Positions 18,730 to 26,041 of a DNA stretch of 42,245 nucleotides are shown here, one piece after another. The stretch is from Sporosarcina sp. GTDB taxonomy: Bacteria; Bacillota; Bacilli; Bacillales_A; Planococcaceae. Where the stretch lies: NCBI RefSeq assembly GCF_029257255.1, contig NZ_JARICI010000070.1, forward strand, positions 1 to 42,245, given 5' to 3'. The translations under genes and the position numbers were made by a program. Position 1 is the first letter of the stretch; each line of letters begins with the position of its first letter. A model generated the notes under the pieces. It was not told where the DNA came from and ran no database searches. It worked only from the letters and a program-made list of their open reading frames with translations.

Positions 18730-18810
18730 ATGGGATTCTTAATGGGCGGAGTATTTTTAGTTACAGCTATTTTGGCTGCTGTGATTTTACGTGAGGTAAA
18801 GGCTGACTGA
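18730..18810 (+). CDS. Unrecognised 26-residue single-span membrane peptide
   Basis: A 26-codon ORF starts at ATG 18730 with a strong ribosome binding site (AAAGGAGGGA, 18714-18723) at 6-base spacing and ends with TGA at 18808-18810. The product is almost entirely one hydrophobic helix (residues 2-19, with GGVFLVTAILAAVIL), ending in a charged tail REVKAD. A possible promoter lies upstream and a strong terminator begins 10 bases after the stop, so it looks like a self-contained gene or the last gene after mtnN. I do not recognise the family. A location beside sigK suggests, but does not show, a sporulation link. Confidence 0.65.
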   Translation: MGFLMGGVFLVTAILAAVILREVKAD

Positions 18811-18820
18811 GAGTGAAAAC

Positions 18821-18871
18821 AAAGCGTTTCCGATGGCGAGGGCCGAGGCTCCCGCATCAGAAACGCTTTTT
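18821..18871. terminator. Strong terminator between the small ORF and sigK
   Basis: AAAGCGTTTC (18821-18830) pairs perfectly with GAAACGCTTT (18860-18869). The stem continues inward with GATG (18832-18835) and CATC (18855-18858), and TTTTT follows on the plus strand. On the minus strand it lies just after sigK and may serve that gene too, although the T-run there is weaker. Confidence 0.9.
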
Positions 18872-18883
18872 GATTTACTAGAA

Positions 18884-19585
18884 TTACCCCTGATATTCAT
18901 GTTTGAAAGATTGATATAATTTCACGATCGCTCTTTTCTCTATGCGGGAAACATAGCTTCTGGAAATGTTCAGTTGTTCTGCAATTTCTTTTTGGGTCAT
19001 GGGCTGGTCGTCAAGCAAACCATAACGACGCTGGATGATTTCCAGTTCACGAGCATCCAATTTACCCAGATGCTTGTATAATCGCTCTTTTTGTTCATTT
19101 TGCTCGACGGTTGTTTGGGGTGTTATATCATTTGTTTGGAGAAGGTCTGCGATTTCTAATGATTGACCGTCTTTATCCAGACCAATTGGTTCGTAGAGGG
19201 AGACATCTTTCTGGACTTTTTTCTGTGTTCGCAAATACATAAGGATTTCATTTTCAATACAGCGGGCAGCGTACGTAGCCAGCTTCGTTTTCCGATCAGG
19301 TGTAAAACTGTTGATTGCTTTCATGAGTCCGATCGCGCCAATAGAAATATAATCATCGAGCAACTCATGTTTCGGTTGGAACTTCTTTACAATATGAGCG
19401 ACCAGTCTCATGTTGTGTTCAATCAATTCATCGCGTGCGCTTTCATCGCCTTCCGCTAATCGTCTTAGGCACTCGGCTTCTTCCTTTTTTGACAGCGGAC
19501 GCAAGAATGCCTGCCCTCTGATATAGCCGATTAACGCGGGGATCTCTAACCACATTTGCATAAGGGCCAAGAAAAACCCGCTCAT
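18884..19585 (-). CDS. sigK: RNA polymerase sporulation sigma factor SigK, uninterrupted
   Basis: This 233-residue sigma-70 family factor directs late mother-cell transcription in sporulation. The hydrophobic N-terminus (about 1-22, MSGFFLALMQMWLEIPALIG) is the pro-sequence expected to be removed by the intramembrane protease SpoIVFB. Region 2 contains LIEHNMRLVAHIVKKF and ISIGAIGLMKAI, and TKLATYAARCIENEILMYLR follows. Region 4 ends with the helix-turn-helix KEIAEQLNISRSYVSRIEKRA. The frame is open further upstream, but the family start and GGAGGTG support ATG at 19583-19585. The gene is intact, unlike B. subtilis, where the skin element splits it into spoIVCB and spoIIIC. Confidence 0.96.
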   Translation of the reverse strand: MSGFFLALMQMWLEIPALIGYIRGQAFLRPLSKKEEAECLRRLAEGDESARDELIEHNMRLVAHIVKKFQPKHELLDDYISIGAIGLMKAINSFTPDRKTKLATYAARCIENEILMYLRTQKKVQKDVSLYEPIGLDKDGQSLEIADLLQTNDITPQTTVEQNEQKERLYKHLGKLDARELEIIQRRYGLLDDQPMTQKEIAEQLNISRSYVSRIEKRAIVKLYQSFKHEYQG

Positions 19586-19612
19586 ATGACCACCTCCGAA
19601 TGTTGTTACTAC

Positions 19613-19639
19613 ACCATATGCGGAAAACAGCAAGCCTAT
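19613..19639 (-). promoter_or_regulatory. Possible SigE-type promoter of sigK
   Basis: On the minus strand ATA (19637-19639) is followed after 16 bases by CATATGGT (19613-19620), close to the mother-cell SigE consensus (ATA, then CATA-like with T). B. subtilis sigK is first transcribed by SigE. The match is partial. Confidence 0.45.
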
Positions 19640-19696
19640 CACCTGAGAGGAAAGTAACAAAAACAGTCATTGAACTGCGTGCAGTATACGCAACTA

Positions 19697-19705
19697 TGTT
19701 ATAAT
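19697..19705 (+). promoter_or_regulatory. Extended -10 promoter of the yqeG operon
   Basis: TGTTATAAT (TATAAT at 19700-19705) is a perfect extended -10 element 36 bases before the yqeG start. No good -35 is present at normal spacing. Confidence 0.65.
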
Positions 19706-19740
19706 CAGACAAGAATTTGTTGTAGGGCGGAGAGGATAAC

Positions 19741-20256
19741 GTGTTCAAACATTTTTTGCCAAGTGCGTACGTTAAATCGGTACTGCATATCAAGCCGGAA
19801 CAGCTTGTAGAAAATGGCGTAAAAGGAATCATAACGGATCTTGATAATACATTAGTCGAATGGGACCGCGCAGATGCCACCGAAGATATCATGGCCTGGT
19901 TTGAAGAGATGCGTGACGCAGGTCTTCAGATTACAGTCGTTTCGAATAATCATATAGAGCGTGTGAGCCACTTTTGTGATCCACTCGGAATCCCGTATAT
20001 TTGTGAAGCACGAAAGCCGCTGAAACGATCATTTCAACAGGCAATTGCCACGCTTGGATTACCGAAGGAGCAAATCGTTATGATAGGCGATCAGCTTATG
20101 ACAGACGTCCTCGGCGCAAACCGTGTCGGTCTGCCCGTAATACTTGTTGTGCCCGTGGCGAGTTCTGATGCACCAATTACGAAATTTAACCGGGCGATTG
20201 AACGGAGAATTCTGGCAAGGTTTAAAAGAAAAGGATTGATTACGTGGGAGGACTGA
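19741..20256 (+). CDS. yqeG: YqeG-family HAD-superfamily phosphatase
   Basis: This 171-residue HAD-IIIA-type phosphatase has the nucleophile motif DLDNTLVEWD with Asp33 and Asp35. Motif II is in TVVSNN, a lysine is in ARKPLKRSF and motif III is MIGDQLMTDVLGA. It has no membrane segment. The physiological substrate is not established in the bacterial family. The start is GTG 19741 after GGAGAGGAT. Its end overlaps the yqeH ribosome binding site. It opens a conserved Firmicutes operon of ribosome-assembly and NAD genes. Confidence 0.93.
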   Translation: MFKHFLPSAYVKSVLHIKPEQLVENGVKGIITDLDNTLVEWDRADATEDIMAWFEEMRDAGLQITVVSNNHIERVSHFCDPLGIPYICEARKPLKRSFQQAIATLGLPKEQIVMIGDQLMTDVLGANRVGLPVILVVPVASSDAPITKFNRAIERRILARFKRKGLITWED

Positions 20257-20258
20257 AT

Positions 20259-21359
20259 TTGGAACCAATCAAGTGTATTGGATGTGGCATCACCATCCAG
20301 ACGGAAGATAAGAATGCAGAAGGCTATGCACCTCCATCTTCACTCGAAAAAGAAGATGTCATTTGCCAGCGCTGCTTTAAGTTACGGAATTACAATGAAT
20401 TACAGCCAGTTTCTTTATCAGGAGACGATTTTTTAGCGATCCTCAATGGAATTGGCGAAAAAGAAGGTCTAATTGTCAAAGTGGTCGATATTTTCGATTT
20501 CAATGGAAGTTGGATCAACGGTCTTCAGCGATTTGTTGGTAAGAAAGACATTTTATTGATTGGCAATAAGGCGGATATTCTGCCCAAAGCTCTCAATCCA
20601 AAGCGTCTGACGAACTGGATGAAAACTGAAGCGGCTAAATTAGGATTGAAGCCGATTGATGTTTTGCTGGTTTCTGCCGTCAAAGGCAATGGGATGGAAG
20701 AAGCTTTAGATGCCATCGAGAAATATCGTAAAGGTAAAGACGTTTATGTCGTCGGCTGTACAAACGTAGGGAAATCTACGTTCATTAACCGGATTATCAA
20801 GAATGCAACGGGTATGCAGGATGTCATTACGACTTCTTATTTTCCGGGAACAACACTGGATGTAGTGGAAATTCCGCTTGATGACGGGAAATCCTTGATT
20901 GATACACCGGGAATCATTAATGACCATCAGATTGCGCACGATTTAGCAGCTGAAGATTTGAAAATCATCACACCGAAAAAAGAACTGAAGCCGAAAGTAT
21001 ATCAGCTTAATGCGGAACAGACGCTGTTCATTGGTGGTCTGGCGCGTTTTGATTTTATTCAGGGTGATCGTTCTTCTTTCAATCTGTATGTTGCAAATGG
21101 CCTGCAGATCCACCGTACGAAGTTAGAGAATGCAGATGAATTATATGCCAAGCATTTAGGTGAGATGCTGTCACCACCAAGTGCAGCTTCACTTGAAAAG
21201 CTTCCACCGCTTGTGCGTCATGAGTTTTCGGTTAAGCAGGCGAAGACGGATATTGTAATTTCAGGTCTTGGCTGGATCACCATCCAGCATGAGAATGTAC
21301 AAATTGCAGTACATGCTCCTAAAGGCGTCAATGTAATGATCAGACCGTCATTAATCTGA
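20259..21359 (+). CDS. yqeH: Circularly permuted ribosome biogenesis GTPase YqeH
   Basis: This 366-residue GTPase is needed for 30S subunit assembly in B. subtilis. A four-cysteine zinc finger (Cys6, Cys9, Cys36, Cys39) precedes the GTPase domain. The G motifs come in permuted order: G4 NKAD (103-106), then G1 GCTNVGKST (166-174), then G3 DTPG (215-218). A C-terminal domain (about 230-366) follows. The frame is open from a GTG at 20244, but GGGAGGA at 20246-20252 points to TTG 20259 with 6-base spacing, which also matches family N-termini. The stop of yqeG lies three bases upstream of this start. Confidence 0.95.
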   Translation: MEPIKCIGCGITIQTEDKNAEGYAPPSSLEKEDVICQRCFKLRNYNELQPVSLSGDDFLAILNGIGEKEGLIVKVVDIFDFNGSWINGLQRFVGKKDILLIGNKADILPKALNPKRLTNWMKTEAAKLGLKPIDVLLVSAVKGNGMEEALDAIEKYRKGKDVYVVGCTNVGKSTFINRIIKNATGMQDVITTSYFPGTTLDVVEIPLDDGKSLIDTPGIINDHQIAHDLAAEDLKIITPKKELKPKVYQLNAEQTLFIGGLARFDFIQGDRSSFNLYVANGLQIHRTKLENADELYAKHLGEMLSPPSAASLEKLPPLVRHEFSVKQAKTDIVISGLGWITIQHENVQIAVHAPKGVNVMIRPSLI

Positions 21360-21384
21360 CGGCGAGGGGCAAGGGGGAATATAG

Positions 21385-22212
21385 ATGAAACGTTGGTATG
21401 CGGTGTTAGGCGATCCAATCGCTCAATCGATGTCACCGGTTATGCATGATCAGTGGTTTGAAGAAGCTGGTTTGAATGCTACCTATATACCGATTCATGT
21501 CCATGCAGAAACACTTGACCAGGCGATTGCAAGCTTGCGGACACTCGGCTCTGGAGGCTGGAATGTTACGGTGCCGCATAAGCAATCCATCATTCCTTTC
21601 TTAGATGAAATAGACAGCTCGGCAAAACGTATGGAGGCGGTCAATACGGTCTACCGTTCTGATGACGGAAGACTGATCGGCGCGAATACGGACGGCAGAG
21701 GCTTTGTGAAGTCGCTGGAAGAGTTTACGGCAGACAAACATGTCGCAGGTCCCGTACTCCTCATTGGAGCAGGTGGTGCGGCAAGAGGCATTGCATTTGC
21801 TTTGCAGGAAGCAGGCTATGGTCCTCTGTACTTTACAAATCGGACTGTTTCTAAAGCACAGGAACTGGCTTCTCATCTAGATGATTCACATGTGATTTCA
21901 ACTGAAGAGGCTGAGCAGCAGCTGGGTGAATTTGGTTTAGTTATTCAGACGACCACTGTCGGAATGAATTTTGCACAGGCAGGCATGCCTCTCGATCCGA
22001 AGCATATTGCAGAAAACGCAGTAGTGGCGGATATTATTTACAATCCGTTAGAGACGGAGTTCTTGCAAGCAGCGAGACAGGCAGGGGCAAGAACAATGAA
22101 CGGTGTCGGGATGTTTGTTCACCAGGGTGCACTTGCGTTTGAAAAGTGGACAGGCGTATATCCAGACACGAAAAAAATGATAGATACGATTACAATGAAA
22201 GTTGGCGGGTAA
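21385..22212 (+). CDS. aroE: Shikimate dehydrogenase (NADP+)
   Basis: This 275-residue enzyme reduces 3-dehydroshikimate to shikimate in aromatic amino acid synthesis. Substrate-binding residues are in PIAQSMSPVMHD (11-22). The catalytic Lys66 is in NVTVPHK and Asp103 is in NTDGRGF. The NADP loop is GAGGAARG (128-135), with NRTVSKAQ after it. The closing GVGMFVHQGALAFEKWTG block is typical. ATG 21385 has AAGGGGGAA upstream. It is within the yqeG-yqeM operon. Confidence 0.96.
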   Translation: MKRWYAVLGDPIAQSMSPVMHDQWFEEAGLNATYIPIHVHAETLDQAIASLRTLGSGGWNVTVPHKQSIIPFLDEIDSSAKRMEAVNTVYRSDDGRLIGANTDGRGFVKSLEEFTADKHVAGPVLLIGAGGAARGIAFALQEAGYGPLYFTNRTVSKAQELASHLDDSHVISTEEAEQQLGEFGLVIQTTTVGMNFAQAGMPLDPKHIAENAVVADIIYNPLETEFLQAARQAGARTMNGVGMFVHQGALAFEKWTGVYPDTKKMIDTITMKVGG

Positions 22213-22214
22213 AC

Positions 22215-22505
22215 ATGTTAACAGGTAAACAAAAAAGATTTTTGCGGAGTGAGGCTCATCATTTGACGCCGTTATTCCAAATCGGTAAAAGTGGTTTGAC
22301 TGATGCCGTACTGGCTCAAATTGATGAGGCACTTGAAGCGCGTGAACTGCTGAAAGTTAGCGTCTTACAAAACTGTGAAGAAGATAAGACCGAAATAGCG
22401 GAACGAATTGGCGCATTTAAAGGAATCGAAGTAGTACAGATCATCGGCAGTACGATTGTTCTGTACAGAGAATCGAAAGAGAAGAAACGCATACAACTGC
22501 CATAA
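22215..22505 (+). CDS. yhbY: CRM-domain RNA-binding protein YhbY/YqeI
   Basis: This 96-residue CRM-domain protein associates with pre-50S ribosomal particles in other bacteria. It begins MLTGKQKRFLRSEAHHL. The GxxG-like loop is in QIGKSGLTD, and ELLKVSVLQNCEED and VQIIGSTIVLYRESK follow, as in YhbY. The reading frame is open upstream to 22146, but that portion lies inside aroE, so ATG 22215, three bases after the aroE stop, is taken. The ribosome binding site is weak (GGCGGG at the end of aroE), suggesting translational coupling. Confidence 0.93.
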   Translation: MLTGKQKRFLRSEAHHLTPLFQIGKSGLTDAVLAQIDEALEARELLKVSVLQNCEEDKTEIAERIGAFKGIEVVQIIGSTIVLYRESKEKKRIQLP

Positions 22506-22515
22506 GGAGAATCAG

Positions 22516-23100
22516 ATGAAACGAATCGGCATATTAGGCGGTACATTCAATCCGCCGCATACCGGGCATCTATTGATTGCCAATGAAGTTCGATACGCTT
22601 TGCAACTGGATGAGGTACGTTTGATGCCGACAGCTATTCCGCCACATAAAACAGCTCCTGGTGATGCTTCAGCGGAACAGCGGCTGCGGATGGTCAAATT
22701 GGCTTCAGCTGATATTGATGGTCTGTCCGCGTCTTCCTTTGAAATTGAACGGGGCGGTGTATCTTATACTTACGATACGATGTCGCGATTAGTCCAAGAG
22801 GAACCGGAACATGATTTTTATTTCATTATCGGCGGAGATATGGTCGACCAATTACCGAGCTGGTATCGGATTGCAGATTTGCTGGATATCATCACATTTA
22901 TTGGAGTGAAACGTCCGGGTGCCGAAAATCGTTCAGAGATTCCTGTGCGTATGGTAGAGACTCCGCAGCTGGATTTATCTTCTACTTTGATCCGCCAGCG
23001 CTTTCTTGAAGGAGGAACAGTACAGCTATTGCTTCCTCCAGCTGTCGAGGCTTATATTCGAGAGGAGAGATTATATGGATCTTCAACAAGTACGAAATGA
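22516..23100 (+). CDS. nadD: Nicotinate-nucleotide adenylyltransferase
   Basis: This 194-residue nucleotidyltransferase makes nicotinate adenine dinucleotide in NAD synthesis. The ATP-binding motif GGTFNPPHTGHL is at 8-19, PPHK at about 42-45, FIIGGDMVDQLPSWYR in the middle, and the SSTLIRQR motif near 154-161. AAGGAGAA at 22503-22510 supports ATG 22516 rather than an upstream in-frame ATG in yhbY. Its last 26 bases overlap the start of yqeK, an arrangement typical of the nadD-yqeK pair. Confidence 0.96.
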   Translation: MKRIGILGGTFNPPHTGHLLIANEVRYALQLDEVRLMPTAIPPHKTAPGDASAEQRLRMVKLASADIDGLSASSFEIERGGVSYTYDTMSRLVQEEPEHDFYFIIGGDMVDQLPSWYRIADLLDIITFIGVKRPGAENRSEIPVRMVETPQLDLSSTLIRQRFLEGGTVQLLLPPAVEAYIREERLYGSSTSTK

Positions 23101-23647
23101 TCTGGAACAGCGTCTGCCCCAGAAGCGCTATGAGCACGTCCTACGTGTGACAGAGGCGGCGAAGGAGTTAGCGAAAGAAACAGGTGTACCCGTAGAAAAA
23201 GCGGAAATCGCGGGTTTATTCCATGATTATGCCAAATTTATGGACAAAGAAGAGTTACTTGAACTATTGAAACGGGATGAAGAATACGAATTGTACGCGC
23301 AATATCATTCTGAGTTATGGCATGCGCCGGTCGGAGCGTTGCTTGCGAAAGAGCGATACGGCATAGAGGACGAGGAAATTCTTCAGGCGATCCGTTTTCA
23401 TACGACTGGGCGGGCAGGAATGACTGATTTAGAGAAAGTCATTTATATCGCCGACCTCATTGAGCCGGGCAGAAAGTTTCCTGGTATTGAAGACTTGCGG
23501 GGACGCATAAAAGGTCAGTCTCTTGAAGAGCAGATGACCGAATGCATCCAGCATACAGTAAAATTTCTTGTTCATCAGTATGCAGTCATATTCCCTTATT
23601 CATTTGACTGCTATAATGAACATGTACGGAGAAGAAAGGAACAGTGA
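23075..23647 (+). CDS. yqeK: HD-domain Ap4A hydrolase YqeK
   Basis: This 190-residue HD-domain phosphohydrolase belongs to the family shown to split diadenosine tetraphosphate symmetrically. Metal ligands are His21 (YEHVLRV), His50-Asp51 (GLFHDYAK) and the later histidines in YHSELWHAPVGA and IRFHTTG, with Asp in YIADLIEPGR. ATG 23075 follows GAGGAGAG within the end of nadD, so the two are translationally coupled. An upstream in-frame ATG at 23006 lies deep inside nadD and is not preferred. Confidence 0.94.
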   Translation: MDLQQVRNDLEQRLPQKRYEHVLRVTEAAKELAKETGVPVEKAEIAGLFHDYAKFMDKEELLELLKRDEEYELYAQYHSELWHAPVGALLAKERYGIEDEEILQAIRFHTTGRAGMTDLEKVIYIADLIEPGRKFPGIEDLRGRIKGQSLEEQMTECIQHTVKFLVHQYAVIFPYSFDCYNEHVRRRKEQ

Positions 23648-23650
23648 AAT

Positions 23651-23995
23651 ATGCCAACATTATTGGAATTAGCTTATCAAGCAGTAGATAGTAAAAAAGC
23701 AGAGGATATCGTCGTGCTGAATATGGAGGGCATTTCTTTGATTGCCGATCAATTCATCATCTGCCACGCAAACTCTGAACGTCAGGTTCAGGCAATTGCC
23801 CGCGAAGCAGCTGATCAAGCATCCAAAGCAGGTTATACAGTTAAACGTATGGAAGGTTTTGATTCAGGCCGCTGGATTTTGGTCGATCTTTTGGATGTTG
23901 TGGTTCACGTCTTCCATAAAGAAGAGCGCGGATTCTATAACTTGGAGAAACTGTGGGGAGACGCACCGCTATTAGACGTGGCGAGTGATCAATGA
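23651..23995 (+). CDS. rsfS: Ribosome silencing factor RsfS
   Basis: This 114-residue RsfS/Iojap-family protein binds ribosomal protein uL14 and blocks 30S-50S joining in starvation. Family marks are DIVVLNMEGISLIADQFII near 20-38, then RQVQAIAREAAD, EGFDSGRWILVDLLDVVVHVF and the closing YNLEKLWGDAP. It starts three bases after the yqeK stop, with AGGA at 23637-23640, and its stop overlaps the start of the next gene. Confidence 0.95.
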   Translation: MPTLLELAYQAVDSKKAEDIVVLNMEGISLIADQFIICHANSERQVQAIAREAADQASKAGYTVKRMEGFDSGRWILVDLLDVVVHVFHKEERGFYNLEKLWGDAPLLDVASDQ

Positions 23996-24732
23996 GTTCT
24001 TCCTATACAGAGTTCGCCCATATTTATGACGAATTAATGAATGATATTCCATATGACGCCTATATCGAGCTTCTCGATTTGGCGTCTGCTGGCGTTTCCG
24101 GAAAAAAAGTGCTTGATATCGGCTGCGGTACGGGCTTATTATCCGCGATGCTTGCAAAAAGAGGGGCACAGGTGACAGGTGTTGATCTGTCATCTGACAT
24201 GCTCGAAGTGGCTGCGCACCGTGCCGAATCACTCGGGCTGGATATTCAGTTTAAGGAGCAGCCTATGCAACAGCTGGAAGTGGAGGATAAATTTGACGCT
24301 ACAGTCATTTCGATTGATTCGCTGAATTACGTAATGTCTCAAACCGAAGTGGTTGAGACATTTAATAGAATCTATCATGCGCTGGCTAAAGACGGCGTGC
24401 TGCTTTTCGACGTTCATTCACTATACAAAATGGATGAAATTTTCCTTGAAGGTCCTTTCGTCTATGACGACGGGCGCATCACGTATATTTGGCAGACAGC
24501 TCCCGGCGATTATGATCATTCGATCTATTCGGAGCTTGCTTTTTTTGTGCGTCAGGAGAACGACAGTTTCACGCGTTTTGACGAAGTACATATGCAGCGT
24601 TCTTTTTCAATCCCTGACTATATTCAGATGATTGAAGAGTCCGGTTTTCGCATCGAGCGAATTTTCGCTGATTGGGAAGATGAACCACCAACGGAAGAAA
24701 GTGAGAGAATTTTCTTTCAAGTACGCAAATAA
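23992..24732 (+). CDS. Class I SAM-dependent methyltransferase (YqeM-like)
   Basis: This 246-residue protein has a Rossmann methyltransferase fold: motif I VLDIGCGTGLLSAML (about 37-51), the acidic end of strand 2 in VTGVDLSSDML, motif IV DATVISIDSLNYV, and a C-terminal half with HMQRSFSIPDYIQMIEESGF. It matches B. subtilis YqeM, whose substrate is not known. It overlaps rsfS by four bases (ATGA), so it belongs to the same operon. It is followed by only 72 bases before comEA. Confidence 0.9.
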   Translation: MSSSYTEFAHIYDELMNDIPYDAYIELLDLASAGVSGKKVLDIGCGTGLLSAMLAKRGAQVTGVDLSSDMLEVAAHRAESLGLDIQFKEQPMQQLEVEDKFDATVISIDSLNYVMSQTEVVETFNRIYHALAKDGVLLFDVHSLYKMDEIFLEGPFVYDDGRITYIWQTAPGDYDHSIYSELAFFVRQENDSFTRFDEVHMQRSFSIPDYIQMIEESGFRIERIFADWEDEPPTEESERIFFQVRK

Positions 24733-24735
24733 TTC

Positions 24736-24764
24736 TTCCAAAGTTCTGGTTAATCGGGTATAGT
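24736..24764 (+). promoter_or_regulatory. Weak candidate promoter of comEA
   Basis: TTCCAA (24736-24741) and TATAGT (24759-24764) are 17 bases apart in the yqeM-comEA gap. No paired AAAA-N5-TTTT ComK boxes are visible here. Confidence 0.3.
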
Positions 24765-24804
24765 TAGGAAGACTCCATACGGTACCGAAAGAAAGGATGG
24801 TTGA

Positions 24805-25446
24805 ATGATCCGTTCATTCATTACCGAACAATGGCGTAAATTACTCATTCCTATTGCAGCAATCGCTGTACTATCCTCAGTTCTGTTCTTTCCCCAAGAA
24901 CAAGCGGATGTTATATCCGAAGAACGAGGTCAAACCCTATTTGAAACGCTTGAAGAACCTGATCAAGAAGTAGAACCTCCTGTTGAAATGATTGCAGAAG
25001 CTGTTTCTGTGCCTATTTTAGTCGATGTCAAAGGCGCGGTGAAACATCCGGGTCTTTATTCATTGATTGAAGGAGACAGGCTGCTCGATGCTGTAGAGAA
25101 GGCAGGAGGTTATATGGAGGATGCAGACACGCGTCTGCTGAACCACGCTCAGAAACTGCAGGATGAATCGGTCGTCTATGTACCGGTCGCTGGAGAAGAG
25201 CCTCCGACTTTCGAGGAGCCTTCAACAGTTGCGGCTGGTAGTTCTGATTCAATCTTGATTAATATTAATACGGCTAATGAAACCGAATTTCAGCAATTGC
25301 CTGGTATCGGACCGTCTAAAGCGACGGCAATCGTAAAATATCGGGAAGCGCATGGTGCATTTGCGCAGCTTGACGGCTTGAAAGAAGTTTCTGGGATTGG
25401 CGATAAGACTTTTGAAAAATTAGAAGCGTTAATTACGCTTAGATAG
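24805..25446 (+). CDS. comEA: Competence DNA receptor ComEA
   Basis: This 213-residue membrane-anchored protein binds double-stranded DNA outside the membrane during transformation. A single N-terminal membrane segment (about 13-29) is followed by an acidic linker. Next is an SLBB domain (about 70-120, VDVKGAVKHPGLYSL and GDRLLDAVEKAGG), then a C-terminal helix-hairpin-helix domain (about 150-213) with NINTANETEFQQLPGIG and LKEVSGIGDKTFEKL. Domain order is that of Bacillales ComEA. It heads comEA-comEB-comEC. The divergent comER gene of B. subtilis is absent. Confidence 0.95.
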   Translation: MIRSFITEQWRKLLIPIAAIAVLSSVLFFPQEQADVISEERGQTLFETLEEPDQEVEPPVEMIAEAVSVPILVDVKGAVKHPGLYSLIEGDRLLDAVEKAGGYMEDADTRLLNHAQKLQDESVVYVPVAGEEPPTFEEPSTVAAGSSDSILININTANETEFQQLPGIGPSKATAIVKYREAHGAFAQLDGLKEVSGIGDKTFEKLEALITLR

Positions 25447-25460
25447 ATGGAGGCAACCGT

Positions 25461-26024
25461 ATGGAGCGAATTACATGGGACCAGTTCTTCATGGCGCAAA
25501 GTCATCTGCTGGCGATGCGGAGTACGTGCACACGTCTGTCTGTCGGGTCGATTTTAGTGCGAGATCAGCGGATTATTGCGGGCGGCTATAACGGATCGAT
25601 TTCCGGCGGCGATCATTGTATCGAGCACGGATGTTATGTGGTCGATAATCATTGCGTGCGGACAATACACTCCGAAATGAATGCCCTGCTGCAATGTGCA
25701 AAGTATGGAATACCTGTTACAGATGCAACGATTTATGTGACGCATTTTCCGTGTTTGCAATGCAGTAAAGCGCTGATCCAGGCAGGTATCCGCCGGGTGA
25801 ACTACGCAGAAGACTACCGCAACAGCGAATATGCCTTGGAGTTGTTTAAGCAGGCGGGTGTAGAAGTTGAAAAAATTCCGTTTGACGAACGTTCCATCGA
25901 CTTCGCTAGTGAAGGCAAGTTCTCTCTGTTCAGCGAGATGCTGGTCAAAATGCAATCACTTGGCGCCAACGATGACGAATTGGATGCCCTTCAGCAAAGG
26001 GTGAACGATTTATTTGGCAAATAA
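25461..26024 (+). CDS. comEB: ComEB, deoxycytidylate deaminase-family protein
   Basis: This 187-residue zinc-dependent dCMP deaminase-type protein has zinc and catalytic residues His70 and Glu72 in HSEMNALLQ, plus Cys98 and Cys101 in FPCLQCSKAL. SVGSILVRDQRIIAGGYNGS is the typical N-terminal substrate region. ATG 25461 follows GGAGG at good spacing. In B. subtilis, comEB is not essential for DNA uptake but always lies between comEA and comEC. The C-terminal 40 residues (after about 145) extend past the core deaminase fold. Confidence 0.94.
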   Translation: MERITWDQFFMAQSHLLAMRSTCTRLSVGSILVRDQRIIAGGYNGSISGGDHCIEHGCYVVDNHCVRTIHSEMNALLQCAKYGIPVTDATIYVTHFPCLQCSKALIQAGIRRVNYAEDYRNSEYALELFKQAGVEVEKIPFDERSIDFASEGKFSLFSEMLVKMQSLGANDDELDALQQRVNDLFGK

Positions 26025-26041
26025 TCCGATCGATACGTTGG

